This document shows, in pieces, positions 33,871 through 43,797 of a stretch of 64,000 bases of DNA. Location of the stretch: positions 3,534,001 to 3,598,000 of the forward strand of contig OZ244866.1 in the NCBI GenBank assembly GCA_965221185.1, in the 5' to 3' direction. Numbering within the stretch: position 1 is the first letter of the stretch; the number at the start of each line of letters is the position of its first letter. A program made the translations under genes and the position numbers. The notes below the pieces were generated by a model. The model was given only the letters and a program-made list of their open reading frames with translations. It made no database searches and had not been told where the DNA came from. Source of the stretch: Aldehydirespirator sp965221185. Lineage in GTDB: Bacteria > Actinomycetota > Acidimicrobiia > Acidimicrobiales > Aldehydirespiratoraceae.

Positions 33871-34830
33871 CTAGCCGAAGAACGAGGCGGTCAGCACCTC
33901 GTTGTTGATGTATCCGGCGCTGAAGGTGCGGCCGCTGGACAGATTGGTGAGATGGATCTCGGCCGGGGAGTGCAGTTCGATGGGGATCTCGTAGAAGTCT
34001 CGGCCGGCGTCCTCGTAGATCTCGATGAACGGGCGGCCGTAGGCGGAGCTGGCCGCCGACACCACCCGGTCGACGATCTCGGCGCACTGGGCGTCGTCGG
34101 CTTCCACGGTGACGTTGGAGATGCCGCCGTACAGGAGGCTGTCGTTGATGCGGCCCATCGATAACAGGTCGTCATCCACCAGGGGCGGCACCACCCCCAG
34201 GCCGTACGCGTAGCGCAGGCCCCGCAGGTCCATGCCCTCCTCAGCCAGCCGGTGGATGGACTGCTCGACGATGCGGGCTGCCACCTGCACCGCGGTCACC
34301 AGGCTGCGGTTGGGCGCGAACAGCACGTACAGGTCGGCAGCATCGACCCGGCATGACGACGCGATCATCTCCGTTATCGCCACCGGGATCGGCTCGGAGG
34401 TCTGGATGGCCACCACCGCCTCGTGGTGGTCGTCGCGGTAGTCGACCCACTCGAAGTAGTGGTCGAGGCTCTCGGAGTTCAGGGCCCGTCCCGGCCCGGC
34501 CAGGATGGCGGCGTGCTCGGTGCCTGGCGCCTGCAGGCGCCAGCCCGCGATCTGCGACGCTACGCAGGCCTCGATGGGATGGTCGATCATCACTCGCACC
34601 GCGGTGAGCATCCGCCCGGCTAGGTCGAAGGGCTCGTAGCTGACGATGCCGAGCCCGCCCAGGCTGGCCAGGGTGTAGAGCTGCGCGGCCCGCCAGCCCC
34701 CCTTGGCCTCCAGTCCCATGTCGATGACGGTGGTGCCGTTGTCGAGCCGGTCCACGGCCACCCCCAGCGCGTCGGCCTCGTCCAGCACGAGCCGTACCGT
34801 CTTCATGGCCTCACGGTTGACGCTGATCAT
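33871..34830 (-). CDS. mch: methenyltetrahydromethanopterin cyclohydrolase (Mch family)
   Basis: A 319-residue protein, normal family length. Family features: SVNREAMKTVRLVLDEADAL, NGTTVIDMGLEAKGGWRAAQ, ACVASQIAGW, GPGRALNSE, LFAPNRSLVTAVQVAARIVE, MGRINDSLLYGG, YGRPFIEIYEDAGRDFYEIP, PAEIHLTNLSSGRTFSAG. These cover the whole chain, so the enzyme looks complete. Mch interconverts methenyl- and formyl-tetrahydromethanopterin, a step known from methanogens and H4MPT-using methylotrophs. GGGAGAAGG precedes the ATG. No other H4MPT gene (Fae, Mtd, Ftr, Fhc) is in the window. In this host it may use an alternative pterin or serve another reaction. Confidence 0.88.
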   Translation of the reverse strand: MISVNREAMKTVRLVLDEADALGVAVDRLDNGTTVIDMGLEAKGGWRAAQLYTLASLGGLGIVSYEPFDLAGRMLTAVRVMIDHPIEACVASQIAGWRLQAPGTEHAAILAGPGRALNSESLDHYFEWVDYRDDHHEAVVAIQTSEPIPVAITEMIASSCRVDAADLYVLFAPNRSLVTAVQVAARIVEQSIHRLAEEGMDLRGLRYAYGLGVVPPLVDDDLLSMGRINDSLLYGGISNVTVEADDAQCAEIVDRVVSAASSAYGRPFIEIYEDAGRDFYEIPIELHSPAEIHLTNLSSGRTFSAGYINNEVLTASFFG

Positions 34831-34847
34831 GGCTGCCTTCTCCCTTG

Positions 34848-34901
34848 GCCGTTCTGTTCGCGATTGTGGCCTATGCGACCGACTTCCGCGAACAGAACGG
34901 C
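34848..34901. terminator. perfect 15-bp inverted repeat between the SDR operon and mch
   Basis: GCCGTTCTGTTCGCG (34848-34862) and CGCGAACAGAACGGC (34887-34901) are exact reverse complements, with a 24-base loop. It lies 18 bases upstream of the mch ATG and 31 bases beyond the SDR stop. It could end the 2-oxoacid dehydrogenase transcript, or bind a regulator or fold in the mch leader. Confidence 0.6.
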
Positions 34902-34931
34902 GACAGTCCGATTCCGGTGCCCGAAGCCATG

Positions 34932-35708
34932 TCAGGCCGGACTGGACTCTCGGGCGCCGAGGGCGGCGTCCACCGGGATGATGGCGCCGTTCAGGTAGCT
35001 GGCCTCGCTCGACGCGGCGAACAGGATGGCGGCGGTGATCTCCTCGGGCCGTCCGAACCGGCCCTCGGGGATGTGGCGCTGGATTGCGGTCTGCACGTCG
35101 GGGTCTCTCATCCCGGCCAGCAGCGCCTCGGTGGCGATGAGACCTGGCGCCACCGCGTTGACTCGCACACCCTTGGGGCCCAACTCCAGGGCCATGGCCC
35201 TCGTCAGCGCCTCCACCGCGCCCTTGGACGCGACGTAGGCGCAGCGGTTGGCCACCGCCAGGCGGGCCAGGATGGAGCTGAGATGCACGATGGCCCCCCG
35301 GCCCCGCTCGACCATGCCGGCCGCTACCAGCTGGCTCAGCTGGAACAACCCCCTCACGTTGGCCTGCCAGACGGTGTCGAAGGCGTCGAGCGACAGGTCG
35401 AACATCGATGAGCGGTCGATGAGGGCGGCGTTGTTGACCAGGATCGACACCGGCCCCAGCGACGCTTCCACCTCCTGGGCGACCCGGATCACGTCCGCTT
35501 CGTTTCCGACGTCGGCTTGGAACACCTCAGCCGTCCCGCCCGCCGCGACGATGGCCTGCCGGGTTGCGGCCGCACCGTCGGAGTCGCTGCGGTAGTTGAC
35601 CGCAACTCGGGCACCCTCAGTCGCGAACGCCCGGGCGGTGGCCGCCCCGATGCCCCGGGACGAGCCGGTGACCAGCACGATGTCGCCGTCGAAGCGGTCG
35701 GGCCTCAT
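34932..35708 (-). CDS. short-chain dehydrogenase/reductase of the E1/lipoyl operon
   Basis: A 258-residue SDR. Motifs: VLVTGSSRGIGAATARA (cofactor), ILVNNAALIDR, the catalytic Ser in VHLSSILARL, YVASKGAVEALTRAMALELG (Tyr and Lys) and VNAVAPGLIATEA. The ATG at 35708 overlaps the stop of the lipoyl gene (ATGA), so translation is coupled; the longer ORF from 35828 is within that gene. As the last gene of the E1 alpha/E1 beta/lipoyl unit it probably reduces or oxidises the substrate or product of that complex, for example an acetoin-like or hydroxy-acid compound (inference). Confidence 0.92.
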   Translation of the reverse strand: MRPDRFDGDIVLVTGSSRGIGAATARAFATEGARVAVNYRSDSDGAAATRQAIVAAGGTAEVFQADVGNEADVIRVAQEVEASLGPVSILVNNAALIDRSSMFDLSLDAFDTVWQANVRGLFQLSQLVAAGMVERGRGAIVHLSSILARLAVANRCAYVASKGAVEALTRAMALELGPKGVRVNAVAPGLIATEALLAGMRDPDVQTAIQRHIPEGRFGRPEEITAAILFAASSEASYLNGAIIPVDAALGARESSPA

Positions 35709-35980
35709 CGCCCGCCCCCCCGGATGGCGGCCGCCTCGGCCTCGTCGGACGCGATCACGGCCAGCACCGTGCCCACGTCCACGGTCTCGTCCTCGTCGAC
35801 GAGGATCCGGGCCACCACACCGGCGCACGGCGCTTCCAGCTCGTTCTCCACCTTCTCCGTCTCCACCTCGGCGATTGCCTCGCCCTGCACCACATGGTCG
35901 CCTTCATCGACATACCAGGCCACAACCGTGCCGTCCTCCATGGTCAGCCCCCACTTGGGCAGGATCACATTCGTGGCCAT
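35705..35980 (-). CDS. free-standing lipoyl-domain protein
   Basis: A 91-residue protein that is one lipoyl/biotinyl domain: VILPKWGLTMEDGTVVAWYV and the lipoylation site in EVETEKVENELEAP (Lys43), followed by PCAGVVARILVDEDETVDVG. A normal E2 would continue with a subunit-binding domain and a ~230-residue acyltransferase; here the protein ends. It is the third gene of the E1 alpha/E1 beta operon and overlaps the SDR start by 4 bases. It probably carries the acyl or hydroxyalkyl group from E1 to another enzyme. Confidence 0.92.
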   Translation of the reverse strand: MATNVILPKWGLTMEDGTVVAWYVDEGDHVVQGEAIAEVETEKVENELEAPCAGVVARILVDEDETVDVGTVLAVIASDEAEAAAIRGGGR

Positions 35981-36025
35981 GCAGTTCTCCTAACGAATCA
36001 TCTGGTCAGTGCCCGCCCGACGGGG

Positions 36026-37065
36026 TCAGTACTGGGCTGCGGTCTTGATGGCGGCGGCTATGTCGTCCTCGTCGGGGAGCACCACGTCTTCCAGGGGCAC
36101 CGAGAAGGGGATGGGAGTGTCGAGGCCGTCCACCCGAACCACCGGGCCTTGCAGGTCGGCGAAGCACTCCTCGCTGATGCGGGCGCTGAGCTCGGCGCCG
36201 AGCCCGCCGATGCGGGGCGCCTCGTTGGCCACCACGACCCGGCCGGTCTTGGCCGCCGACGCCAGCACCGTTTCGGCGTCGTAGGGGCGGATGGTGCGCA
36301 GGTCCACGACCTCGACGGAGACGCCGTCGGCCGCGGCCTTATCCGCGGCGGCCAACGCCATGGGCACCATGCGCATAGCCGCGACCACGGTGACGTCGCC
36401 GCCCTCGCGCGCGATCGCGGCCTGCCCCAGCGGCGTCGTGTAGTACTCGGCGGGCACCTCGGCCCGGCTGCGGTACAGGGCCTTGTGCTCGAGGAACAGT
36501 ACCGGGTCGTCGCTGTCGATAGAGGCCAGCAGCAGGCCCTTGGCGTCGACCGGGTTGGACGGCGCCACGATCACGATGCCGGGCACGTTCAGGAACCAGC
36601 CCTCCACGCTCTGGGAGTGGTGCGGGCCGCCTCCGAACCCGCCCCCGCAGGCGGTGCGGATCACCAGGGGAGCCTTGAACTGCCCGTCGAACATGTAGTG
36701 GAGCTTGGCCACGTTGTTGACGATCTGGTCGTAGCACTCGGCGATGAAGTCGGCGAACATGATTTCGGCCACCGGGCGCATCCCGACCATCGCCGCCCCT
36801 GCGCAGGTGCCGATGATGGCCGCCTCCGACAGGGGCGTGTCCCGCACCCGCTCCGGCCCGTACTTTGCGAGCAGCCCCCTGGTCACGCCGAAGTCGCCGC
36901 CCATTTCCGCAATGTCCTCGCCGATGACGAACATCTCATCGTGCTTGGACATGGCCAGGTCCAGGGCGCTGTTGAGGGCTTGGGTGAAACTGGTCTTGCG
37001 GACCCGGTCTTTGCCCATGCGCGGCGTGCGGGCCTTGCGTGCGGGCACGGCCGTGTCTGCGGCGG

Positions 37066-37069
<4 letters not shown>
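36026..37069 (-). CDS. 2-oxoacid (or acetoin) dehydrogenase E1 component, beta subunit
   Basis: A 347-residue TPP-enzyme beta subunit. Motifs: FVIGEDIAEMGGDFGVTRGL, TPLSEAAIIGTCAGAAMVG with the catalytic Glu, HHSQSVEGWF (His), VVDLRTIRPYDAETV. ATG 37069 overlaps the E1 alpha stop (ATGA), so they are coupled. Typical partners use TPP to decarboxylate 2-oxoacids, or to cleave acetoin, and pass the product to the lipoyl domain that follows. An E2 acyltransferase and E3 are not encoded here. Confidence 0.94.
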
Positions 37070-38043
<974 letters not shown>

Positions 38044-38186
38044 TGTCTCTTCTCCTGTCCGCCGGAGTCCCGGAACTGCTGGCGACGCTACCGAGCACCC
38101 CTCGGATCCGGCGAGTTCGCCTGCGGGCCGCGGCACCGAAGGCGCCATCGAGTGATGGGGCTTCGCCGGTGCTTCGTCCTGCCCGG

Positions 38187-38870
38187 CTAGCTGCTGTTGG
38201 TCGAGCCGTCGGCGGCGATGAACTCGGCCCACGGGATCCGGGGCAGGAAGTACTCGCCCTCAGGCACTGTCCGCAGGAACGTTCGCAGGCCGAGCCGGGC
38301 GATGGCGCCGAGCCTCAGCGGGTCGATGCGGCCGCGCTCGTTGCAGATGGCAGAGTCGTAGGTCACCCACACCACCTCGCCGATCACGAGGTGGACCTCG
38401 CCGAAGATCCGGTCCGGCGTTCCGAGGTCCACCACCTTGTGCACCACGCACTCGAGCCGGGCGAGAGCCTCGCCGATAGCGGGCGAGGTGACCTTGGTGG
38501 CCGGCACCGGGGTCAGGCTGGCCAATGCGAACTCGTCGGACTCGGGCGGGCCCTCCAGGGCCACGGTCTCGATGTCGTCGCGGAAGAGATCGCTGGTGAC
38601 GTTGACGACGAAGTCGCCGCTGGCCATGGCGTTGAGGTAGGTGTGCTTGAGCTCGCCGTCCTCTCGCAGGCCCATGGTGATGCCCAGCAGCATCGGGTCG
38701 CCGGTGATCGGCAGGTAGTAGCTCATCGGTGCGATGTTGAGCACGCCGTCGGGGCTGCGGGTGGACACCATGGCGATGGGACGGGGCACGATCAGCTGGG
38801 AGAGCATGAACTGGCGGTCCATGGGCTGGTTCTCGGCCGGGTCGAAGGTGATGGTGCGCTCGGGATCCAT
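38187..38870 (-). CDS. flavin reductase-like domain protein (FMN-binding split barrel)
   Basis: A 227-residue protein of the flavin reductase/DIM6 family: LSQLIVPRPIAMVSTRSPDG and NIAPMSYYLPITGDPMLLGI match the FMN-binding core, followed by GDFVVNVTSD and LECVVHKVVDLGTP. ATG 38870 with AAGGAAG upstream is the start; the ORF continues to 39029 but within the Rieske gene. Lies downstream of the Rieske oxygenase gene on the same strand, so it may feed electrons to it or to a flavin oxygenase. It could also be a structural family member without reductase activity. Confidence 0.88.
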   Translation of the reverse strand: MDPERTITFDPAENQPMDRQFMLSQLIVPRPIAMVSTRSPDGVLNIAPMSYYLPITGDPMLLGITMGLREDGELKHTYLNAMASGDFVVNVTSDLFRDDIETVALEGPPESDEFALASLTPVPATKVTSPAIGEALARLECVVHKVVDLGTPDRIFGEVHLVIGEVVWVTYDSAICNERGRIDPLRLGAIARLGLRTFLRTVPEGEYFLPRIPWAEFIAADGSTNSS

Positions 38871-38947
38871 GGGTCGGGCTTCCTTTCGTGTTGTGTCCTC
38901 GGGCGGCGGGCGCCCGAATGGGTCGATGCGGCGCGGCGTCGCTGGGT

Positions 38948-40117
38948 TCAGGCTCCGTTGGCGGGCCAGTGCGCGCGGTAGCGCCTGACCAGCCAGCGGT
39001 TGAACTGGACGAGGGTCTCCTCCTGCCACGAGTAGCGGCCCCTGGGCGCAAAGTGCGAGTTGAGGCCCTTCTGGGTCATCTCGTCGGCGTAGATGTCCTG
39101 CACATTGAAGTTGTTCACGCCGGCCTCCGCTGCGTCGAACAGGTACTCGAACATCGGGTCCTCGAGTGCTGACGACTCGAAGCAGTAGCCGATATGGATG
39201 GTGATGTGGCCTGCGTCCTGAGGGCTGATGATGAAGTAGGCCACCTCGTCGGGGACAATGGCCAGCGCCAGCGTGGGCGGGATCAGCACGAACCCGCCCC
39301 GCTTGCGCTGCTCGTCGGTGAGGTTGGCGAACACCGGCAGGATGCAGCGCTGGGTGGGGTTGAACGAGCCGTCGATCTCGGTGAAGTGCTGGATCCGGCC
39401 TACGGCGCCGTCGTCGTCGTCCCAGGGTAGGAAGTCGTTCAGGTGGCTGGGGGCGAACGTCTGCAGCGGCCCGTGAAGCCGGCTGGCGTGGTAGGGGTCG
39501 TTGAAGTTCTCCATCATGACCTTCCAGTTCCAGGGAAGGTCGGGGATCGTCTTGCCCTCCAGGGTGGTGGTGGTCTTCAGGCCGTAGTTGGTCAGCATCT
39601 CGTCGATCTTGGTCATGGTGGGGCCGAAGGGGCTGGCGCCGTGGTCGAAGTTGGCCATGATGAACCCCTGCCAGATCTCAACCTTGAGCTGGGGCAGCGG
39701 GTGCTCGGACCGGTCGAAGCCGACGGCGCGGTCCATGGCCGGGGTGCCCAGCAGGGTTCCGTCGAGCCCGTAGGTCCAGTGGTGGTAGGGGCATGTGAAC
39801 CGGCGGCAGTTGCCGGAGTCCTCGGCGATCACCATTCCCCGGTGGCGGCACACCGCGGTCATGACCCGCAGCTCGCCGTCGGAGTCCCGTACCGCGATCA
39901 GTGGCTCTCCCGCGATGTTGATGCAGCGGTAGTCGCCGGGTTCTGCCAGCTGGTCGGCCCGTCCGACGCAGAGCCACTCCCGCTGGAAGATGGCCCGCTG
40001 CTCGAAGTTGTAGAACTCCGGCGAGGTGTAAAGCGCCGGAGGCAAGAGCCTGGCCTCGTCCACCGGGCCGACCGAGTCGTCGAAGCTGGCTAGGAGTTCG
40101 TCGGTCAGAACCGTCAT
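38948..40117 (-). CDS. Rieske aromatic-ring-hydroxylating oxygenase, alpha subunit
   Basis: A 389-residue protein with Rieske motif CRHRGMVIAEDSGNC...CPYHHWTYGLDGTL and mononuclear iron site ENFNDPYHASRLHG. AAGGAG lies 6 bases before the ATG. No beta subunit is adjacent; the flavin reductase-like gene follows after 77 bases, so an electron-supply link is plausible. The family layout resembles the other alpha-only copy at 22200. Substrate unknown. Confidence 0.93.
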   Translation of the reverse strand: MTVLTDELLASFDDSVGPVDEARLLPPALYTSPEFYNFEQRAIFQREWLCVGRADQLAEPGDYRCINIAGEPLIAVRDSDGELRVMTAVCRHRGMVIAEDSGNCRRFTCPYHHWTYGLDGTLLGTPAMDRAVGFDRSEHPLPQLKVEIWQGFIMANFDHGASPFGPTMTKIDEMLTNYGLKTTTTLEGKTIPDLPWNWKVMMENFNDPYHASRLHGPLQTFAPSHLNDFLPWDDDDGAVGRIQHFTEIDGSFNPTQRCILPVFANLTDEQRKRGGFVLIPPTLALAIVPDEVAYFIISPQDAGHITIHIGYCFESSALEDPMFEYLFDAAEAGVNNFNVQDIYADEMTQKGLNSHFAPRGRYSWQEETLVQFNRWLVRRYRAHWPANGA

Positions 40118-40237
40118 GGTTTGCTCCTTCCAGTGGCGCGCGCGTTGGGGAGGGTGTCCCTTGCCGCTGAACCTAGTTGGTTGGCTCGCGCTGCTTCATA
40201 TCGGGAGCGGCCGACGGCCCGGCGACGAAGCCAGCCG

Positions 40238-41827
40238 TTAGGCGATCGGCATCTCCCGTTGTAGCGCTGCGCCGATCTGCAGGCACAGGGCGTCGGCGTG
40301 GGGCGGGGCGACGATCTGCACTGCGGCGGGCCGGCCCTCGTCCGACCCGACCGGCACTACCAGCGCCGGCTGACCGGTGACGTTCAACGGCAGGAAGGTG
40401 CGGGCGACCTTGTCGAGCCACAGCCGGTCGCCGTCGTCGAAGAACGTGGCCGGGTCGGGCGCGGAGGTTGGCGTGGCCGCCGTCACCAGGACGTCAACTC
40501 CATCGAACACCGCATCGAGGTCGGCCTGCACCAGGGTGCGGGCCCGCAGCGCCTTCAGGTAGTCGAAGGCGCTGGCTCGGGCTCCGGCCGCGAGCCGGCA
40601 GGCCGCCGACGGCGTGAACTCGCCGATGCGGTGCATGTTGCCGTCGTGGTGGGCGGCGAACTCGACGACCGTGATCAGCCAGGCGATGGTGCCGGCCAGC
40701 TCGGCGTGGGGGAACGGGACCGGCTCGACCGTGCAGCCGAGTTGCGTGAGCCGGTCCAGCGCATTGGACACGGCCGCGGTCACCGCGGGCGAACAGTCCT
40801 CGGCGAGCCATCCGTCGACCACCCCCACCCGTGTGCCCTGGATCGATTCGGCCGGCCGGCCGTAGTCGGGCACCGGTCGGCTCGAGGCATAGGGATCGGC
40901 GTCGCATCCCCCTGCGATCACGCCTAGCACCAGCCCCAGATCCTCGACGGTGCGGGCCATGGGGCCCACGTGGTCCAGCGTCCAGGACACGCCGAAGACC
41001 CGGTCGCGGGGCACCCGGCCGAACGTCGGCTTCAGCCCGCTCACGCCGCAGTACGACGCTGGGACCCGGATGGATCCGCCGGTGTCGCTGCCGAGCGCGA
41101 TCGGGAACAGCCCGGCGGCCAGGCCCGCGGCCGAGCCCGAAGAGCTTCCCCCGGCCCAGCGGCCCGGCGCGCTGGGATTGCGGACGCCGTCGCCGGACTC
41201 GTCCCCGAAGGCGAACTCCGGGGTGGTGGTCTTGGCCAGGATCACCGCACCGGCCTGGCGCAGCCGGGCCACGACGGTGGCGTCGGCGGACGGGACCCGG
41301 CCGGCGAACAGCGGCGATCCCGCGGCCGTGCACAGTCCCGCCGTGTCGATGATGTCCTTCACTCCGACGGGAACGCCCTCCAGGGCGCGGGCCGTGCCGT
41401 CTCGCCACCGCTGAGCGGAGCGCGCCGCCTGCACCCGGGCGGAGCCGTCGTCGCGGGCCACGATCGCACCGACAGCCCCGTCGATGTCATCGATGCGGGC
41501 CAGGCAGGCGTCCACGGCGTCGACCGGGTCGAAGGCGCCGGCCCCGTAACCCTTCAGCAAGGCCGCGGCGCTGAGCGACGTGAGTTCGCCGCCCGGTGAT
41601 TCGGTCCCGGGATCCGGCGACGGAGACGACTCAGCGTCGCTCTGGTGAGATCCGGCCCTCCCCGTGGCGGCATCGGATACCCAGAGATCGCAGGCCGCAG
41701 GTCCAACGGTGTCGGGAAACGGCTCGTTGAGCGATCGCAGCGCCGTCAGCTTCTCGCCCAGTGTGGCCTGGGCTGCCATGGCCTCGGCCAGGATCCCCTC
41801 GGGAATCCCAGCTGTTGCGTCCGTCAC
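40238..41827 (-). CDS. amidase (amidase signature family) with N-terminal extension
   Basis: A 529-residue hydrolase if it starts at GTG 41827. The Ser-cisSer-Lys triad is visible: Lys in GVPVGVKDIIDTAG, cis-Ser in WAGGSSSGSAAGLAAG and nucleophile in GSDTGGSIRVPASYCG. The first ~85 residues before LTSLSAAALLKGYGAG are outside the amidase domain, with Ala/Glu-rich helices followed by a Ser/Pro-rich linker; they may be a small regulatory or GatC-like part. The start is uncertain because the ORF runs on to 42070 into a divergent gene. Likely hydrolyses an amide, carbamate or allophanate-type substrate. Confidence 0.9.
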   Translation of the reverse strand: MTDATAGIPEGILAEAMAAQATLGEKLTALRSLNEPFPDTVGPAACDLWVSDAATGRAGSHQSDAESSPSPDPGTESPGGELTSLSAAALLKGYGAGAFDPVDAVDACLARIDDIDGAVGAIVARDDGSARVQAARSAQRWRDGTARALEGVPVGVKDIIDTAGLCTAAGSPLFAGRVPSADATVVARLRQAGAVILAKTTTPEFAFGDESGDGVRNPSAPGRWAGGSSSGSAAGLAAGLFPIALGSDTGGSIRVPASYCGVSGLKPTFGRVPRDRVFGVSWTLDHVGPMARTVEDLGLVLGVIAGGCDADPYASSRPVPDYGRPAESIQGTRVGVVDGWLAEDCSPAVTAAVSNALDRLTQLGCTVEPVPFPHAELAGTIAWLITVVEFAAHHDGNMHRIGEFTPSAACRLAAGARASAFDYLKALRARTLVQADLDAVFDGVDVLVTAATPTSAPDPATFFDDGDRLWLDKVARTFLPLNVTGQPALVVPVGSDEGRPAAVQIVAPPHADALCLQIGAALQREMPIA

Positions 41828-41934
41828 CGTCCAGTTGCCGACCACCGCCGAAACGTAGCTGCTGACGTACGCAGAGCGCGCATGCGGGTACTGCCCAGCA
41901 TTGTCGCACTGTCGCTGCGTAGCATGGGCGGGCG

Positions 41935-42432
41935 ATGGCCTTCCACCATGTCGCGTTCGCGACCAGGGACTTGGAGGCGACCCACCGGTTCTACGAGGAC
42001 TTGATGGGCTTCCCGCTGGTGCACTCGGAGTTCGAGGAACATCCCGATGACGGCGACCGACCCCCGGCATGGGTCAAGCACGTGTTCTACGACACCGGCG
42101 AGGGCGAGTGCATCGCCTTCTTCGCGCTGGAGAACATGGGGGAGCAGCCCGACTTCAGCACCGATGTGAGCAAGTCGGTGGGCCTGCCCGTGTGGGTCAA
42201 CCACGTGGCCGTCCGAGCTGACGACAAGATGCGGAGCGAGGTCCGCGATCGAATGGCGGTGGCGGGGGTGGCTCCTTTGATGGAGATCGACCACGGCTGG
42301 TGTCAATCGTCCTACTACCTGGATCCGAACGGGATCCTGATGGAGCTCTGCATCGACACGCCCGGCATCGCCGCCGATCCGCACCGGGCCCTGGAGATCA
42401 TGAGAGCCCCGGTGTCAGGCGACGACGCCTGA
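41935..42432 (+). CDS. VOC-family protein (glyoxalase/ring-cleavage fold)
   Basis: A 165-residue protein: MAFHHVAFATRDLEATHRFY, then VWVNHVAVRADD and a C-terminal DPNGILMELCIDT. The His in HHVAF, the His in VNHVAV and the Glu in LMELC are the likely metal ligands. It is divergent from the amidase across a 107-base gap and followed directly, in the same frame, by the alpha/beta hydrolase. It may act on a ring-opened or diketone intermediate. Specific activity cannot be told. Confidence 0.88.
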   Translation: MAFHHVAFATRDLEATHRFYEDLMGFPLVHSEFEEHPDDGDRPPAWVKHVFYDTGEGECIAFFALENMGEQPDFSTDVSKSVGLPVWVNHVAVRADDKMRSEVRDRMAVAGVAPLMEIDHGWCQSSYYLDPNGILMELCIDTPGIAADPHRALEIMRAPVSGDDA

Positions 42433-42434
42433 TC

Positions 42435-43578
42435 GTGTCATCAGGCACCGGCGGAGAGGCGAGCATCAGCAGGGAGTTCGTCGGGCTCGATAGCCGCGGC
42501 GCAGGGCGGTCCGGTACGGGCGGGCATCCGCCAGGGCGTCTATCACCGGCTGGCAGGCGCCAGGCCGCGGGTTGCCCTCATCGCCACCCACTACAACATC
42601 GACTTCAGCGAGCACTACTTGGCGGAGCCGATGGCCCGGCGGGGCCTGGGCTTCCTGGGCTGGAACACTCGCTATCGCGGCGCCGAGGCCTACTTCCTGC
42701 TTGATGGCGCGCTGGTCGACATCGACGCCGGGGTGCGCTGGCTGAGAGGTCAGGGCGTCGAGTCCGTCGTGCTGCTGGGCAACAGCGGAGGCGGATCGCT
42801 GATGGCTGCCTACCAGTCCCAGGCCACGGCTCCGACCCTGGTACCGGAGTACGGCCGCAGTGCGGTGGATCCCGCCGTGCGGAGCCTGACCCAGGCTGAT
42901 CTGTATGTCTCTCTGGCCGCGCACCCCGGCCGGGCCGAGGTGCTCACAAACTGGATGGACCCGTCGGTCACCGACGAGACCGATCCTCTGAGTGTCGATC
43001 CCGAGCTCGATCCCTACCGGGCCGACCGCCAGCCTCCCCTCGACTGGGCCTTCGTGGCGGCCTACCGGGCTGCGCAGCGGGCCCGCAACGATCGCATCAC
43101 CGGGTGGTGCAGGGCCGAGATCGACCGGATGGCGGTGGCCGGCCACTACGACCGGCTCTTCGTCGTGCCCCGCCTGTGGGCCGACCTGCGCATGATCGAC
43201 GGCTCCATGGATCCCAGCAGCCGGCCCGTTCCCGCCTGCTATCTGGGAGATCCCCGACGGGCCAACTACGGCATGCTCGGCGTGGGAACGGTCAGTTCGC
43301 TGCGCACCTGGCTGTCGATGTGGAGCCTCGGCGACTCGCAGTGCGGCCCGGCGCAGCTGCGCAATGTGAACGTGCCCGCCCTCGTGATCGACGCCGACGC
43401 CGACACGGGCATCTTCCCGTCCGACACCACCCAGATCGTCTCCGCGCTGGGGGACCGGCCCGGCGCCCCGCCGGTCACGGTCCACACCATCGCGGCCGAC
43501 CACTACCTGCTCGACCCTCCCGGCGCCCGCACCGAAGCGGCCGACCGGATCACGGAGTGGGTCCGGAGTCAGCTCTGA
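42435..43578 (+). pseudogene. alpha/beta hydrolase with a disrupted 5' end
   Basis: The frame from TTG 42619 to 43578 gives 319 residues with a GNSGGGSLMAAYQ nucleophile elbow and a late ADHYLLDPPG segment holding the catalytic His. Homology clearly extends upstream in the same frame (RVALIATHYNIDFSEHYLAE), but no ATG, GTG or TTG occurs between the previous stop (42430) and 42619. A GTG at 42435 opens another frame (ISREFVGLDSRGAG) that looks like the missing N-terminus. A one-base change near 42490-42510 would join them. So either a frameshift or sequencing error disrupts the gene, or it uses a CTG start at 42550. Confidence 0.7.
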
Positions 43579-43581
43579 TCT

Positions 43582-43719
43582 AGCGCTATTGACAACCTCA
43601 CCATCTACGACGCGGCCTATGTCGCACTGGCCGAGGCGACCGGAGCGACGCTGCTGACTTCCGACCAGCGGCTGACCCGTGCAGCAGGTATCGGCTGCAA
43701 GATCGAACTCCTGCGTTGA
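43582..43719 (+). pseudogene. VapC-type PIN-domain toxin, C-terminal remnant
   Basis: A frame of 45 codons encodes NLTIYDAAYVALAEATGATL followed by LTSDQRLTRAAGIGCKIELL and a stop. This matches the end of VapC ribonucleases, including the acidic residues of YDAAYVALAE and TSDQRL. The N-terminal half with the first catalytic Asp and Glu is absent, as is any antitoxin gene. It sits right after the hydrolase stop. Confidence 0.8.
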
Positions 43720-43797
43720 GGCTGCGTTCGACTCTCGGCGAGGCGCTCAACGATCTGTGTGTCAACAATTAAATAACTTGAAATATCTTGTAAATGC

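Noticed and set aside
42300..42704. 134-residue plus-strand ORF across the VOC/hydrolase junction
   Set aside because: Most is a frame shadow; only its middle part (from GTG 42435) looks like the displaced N-terminus of the hydrolase and is described there.
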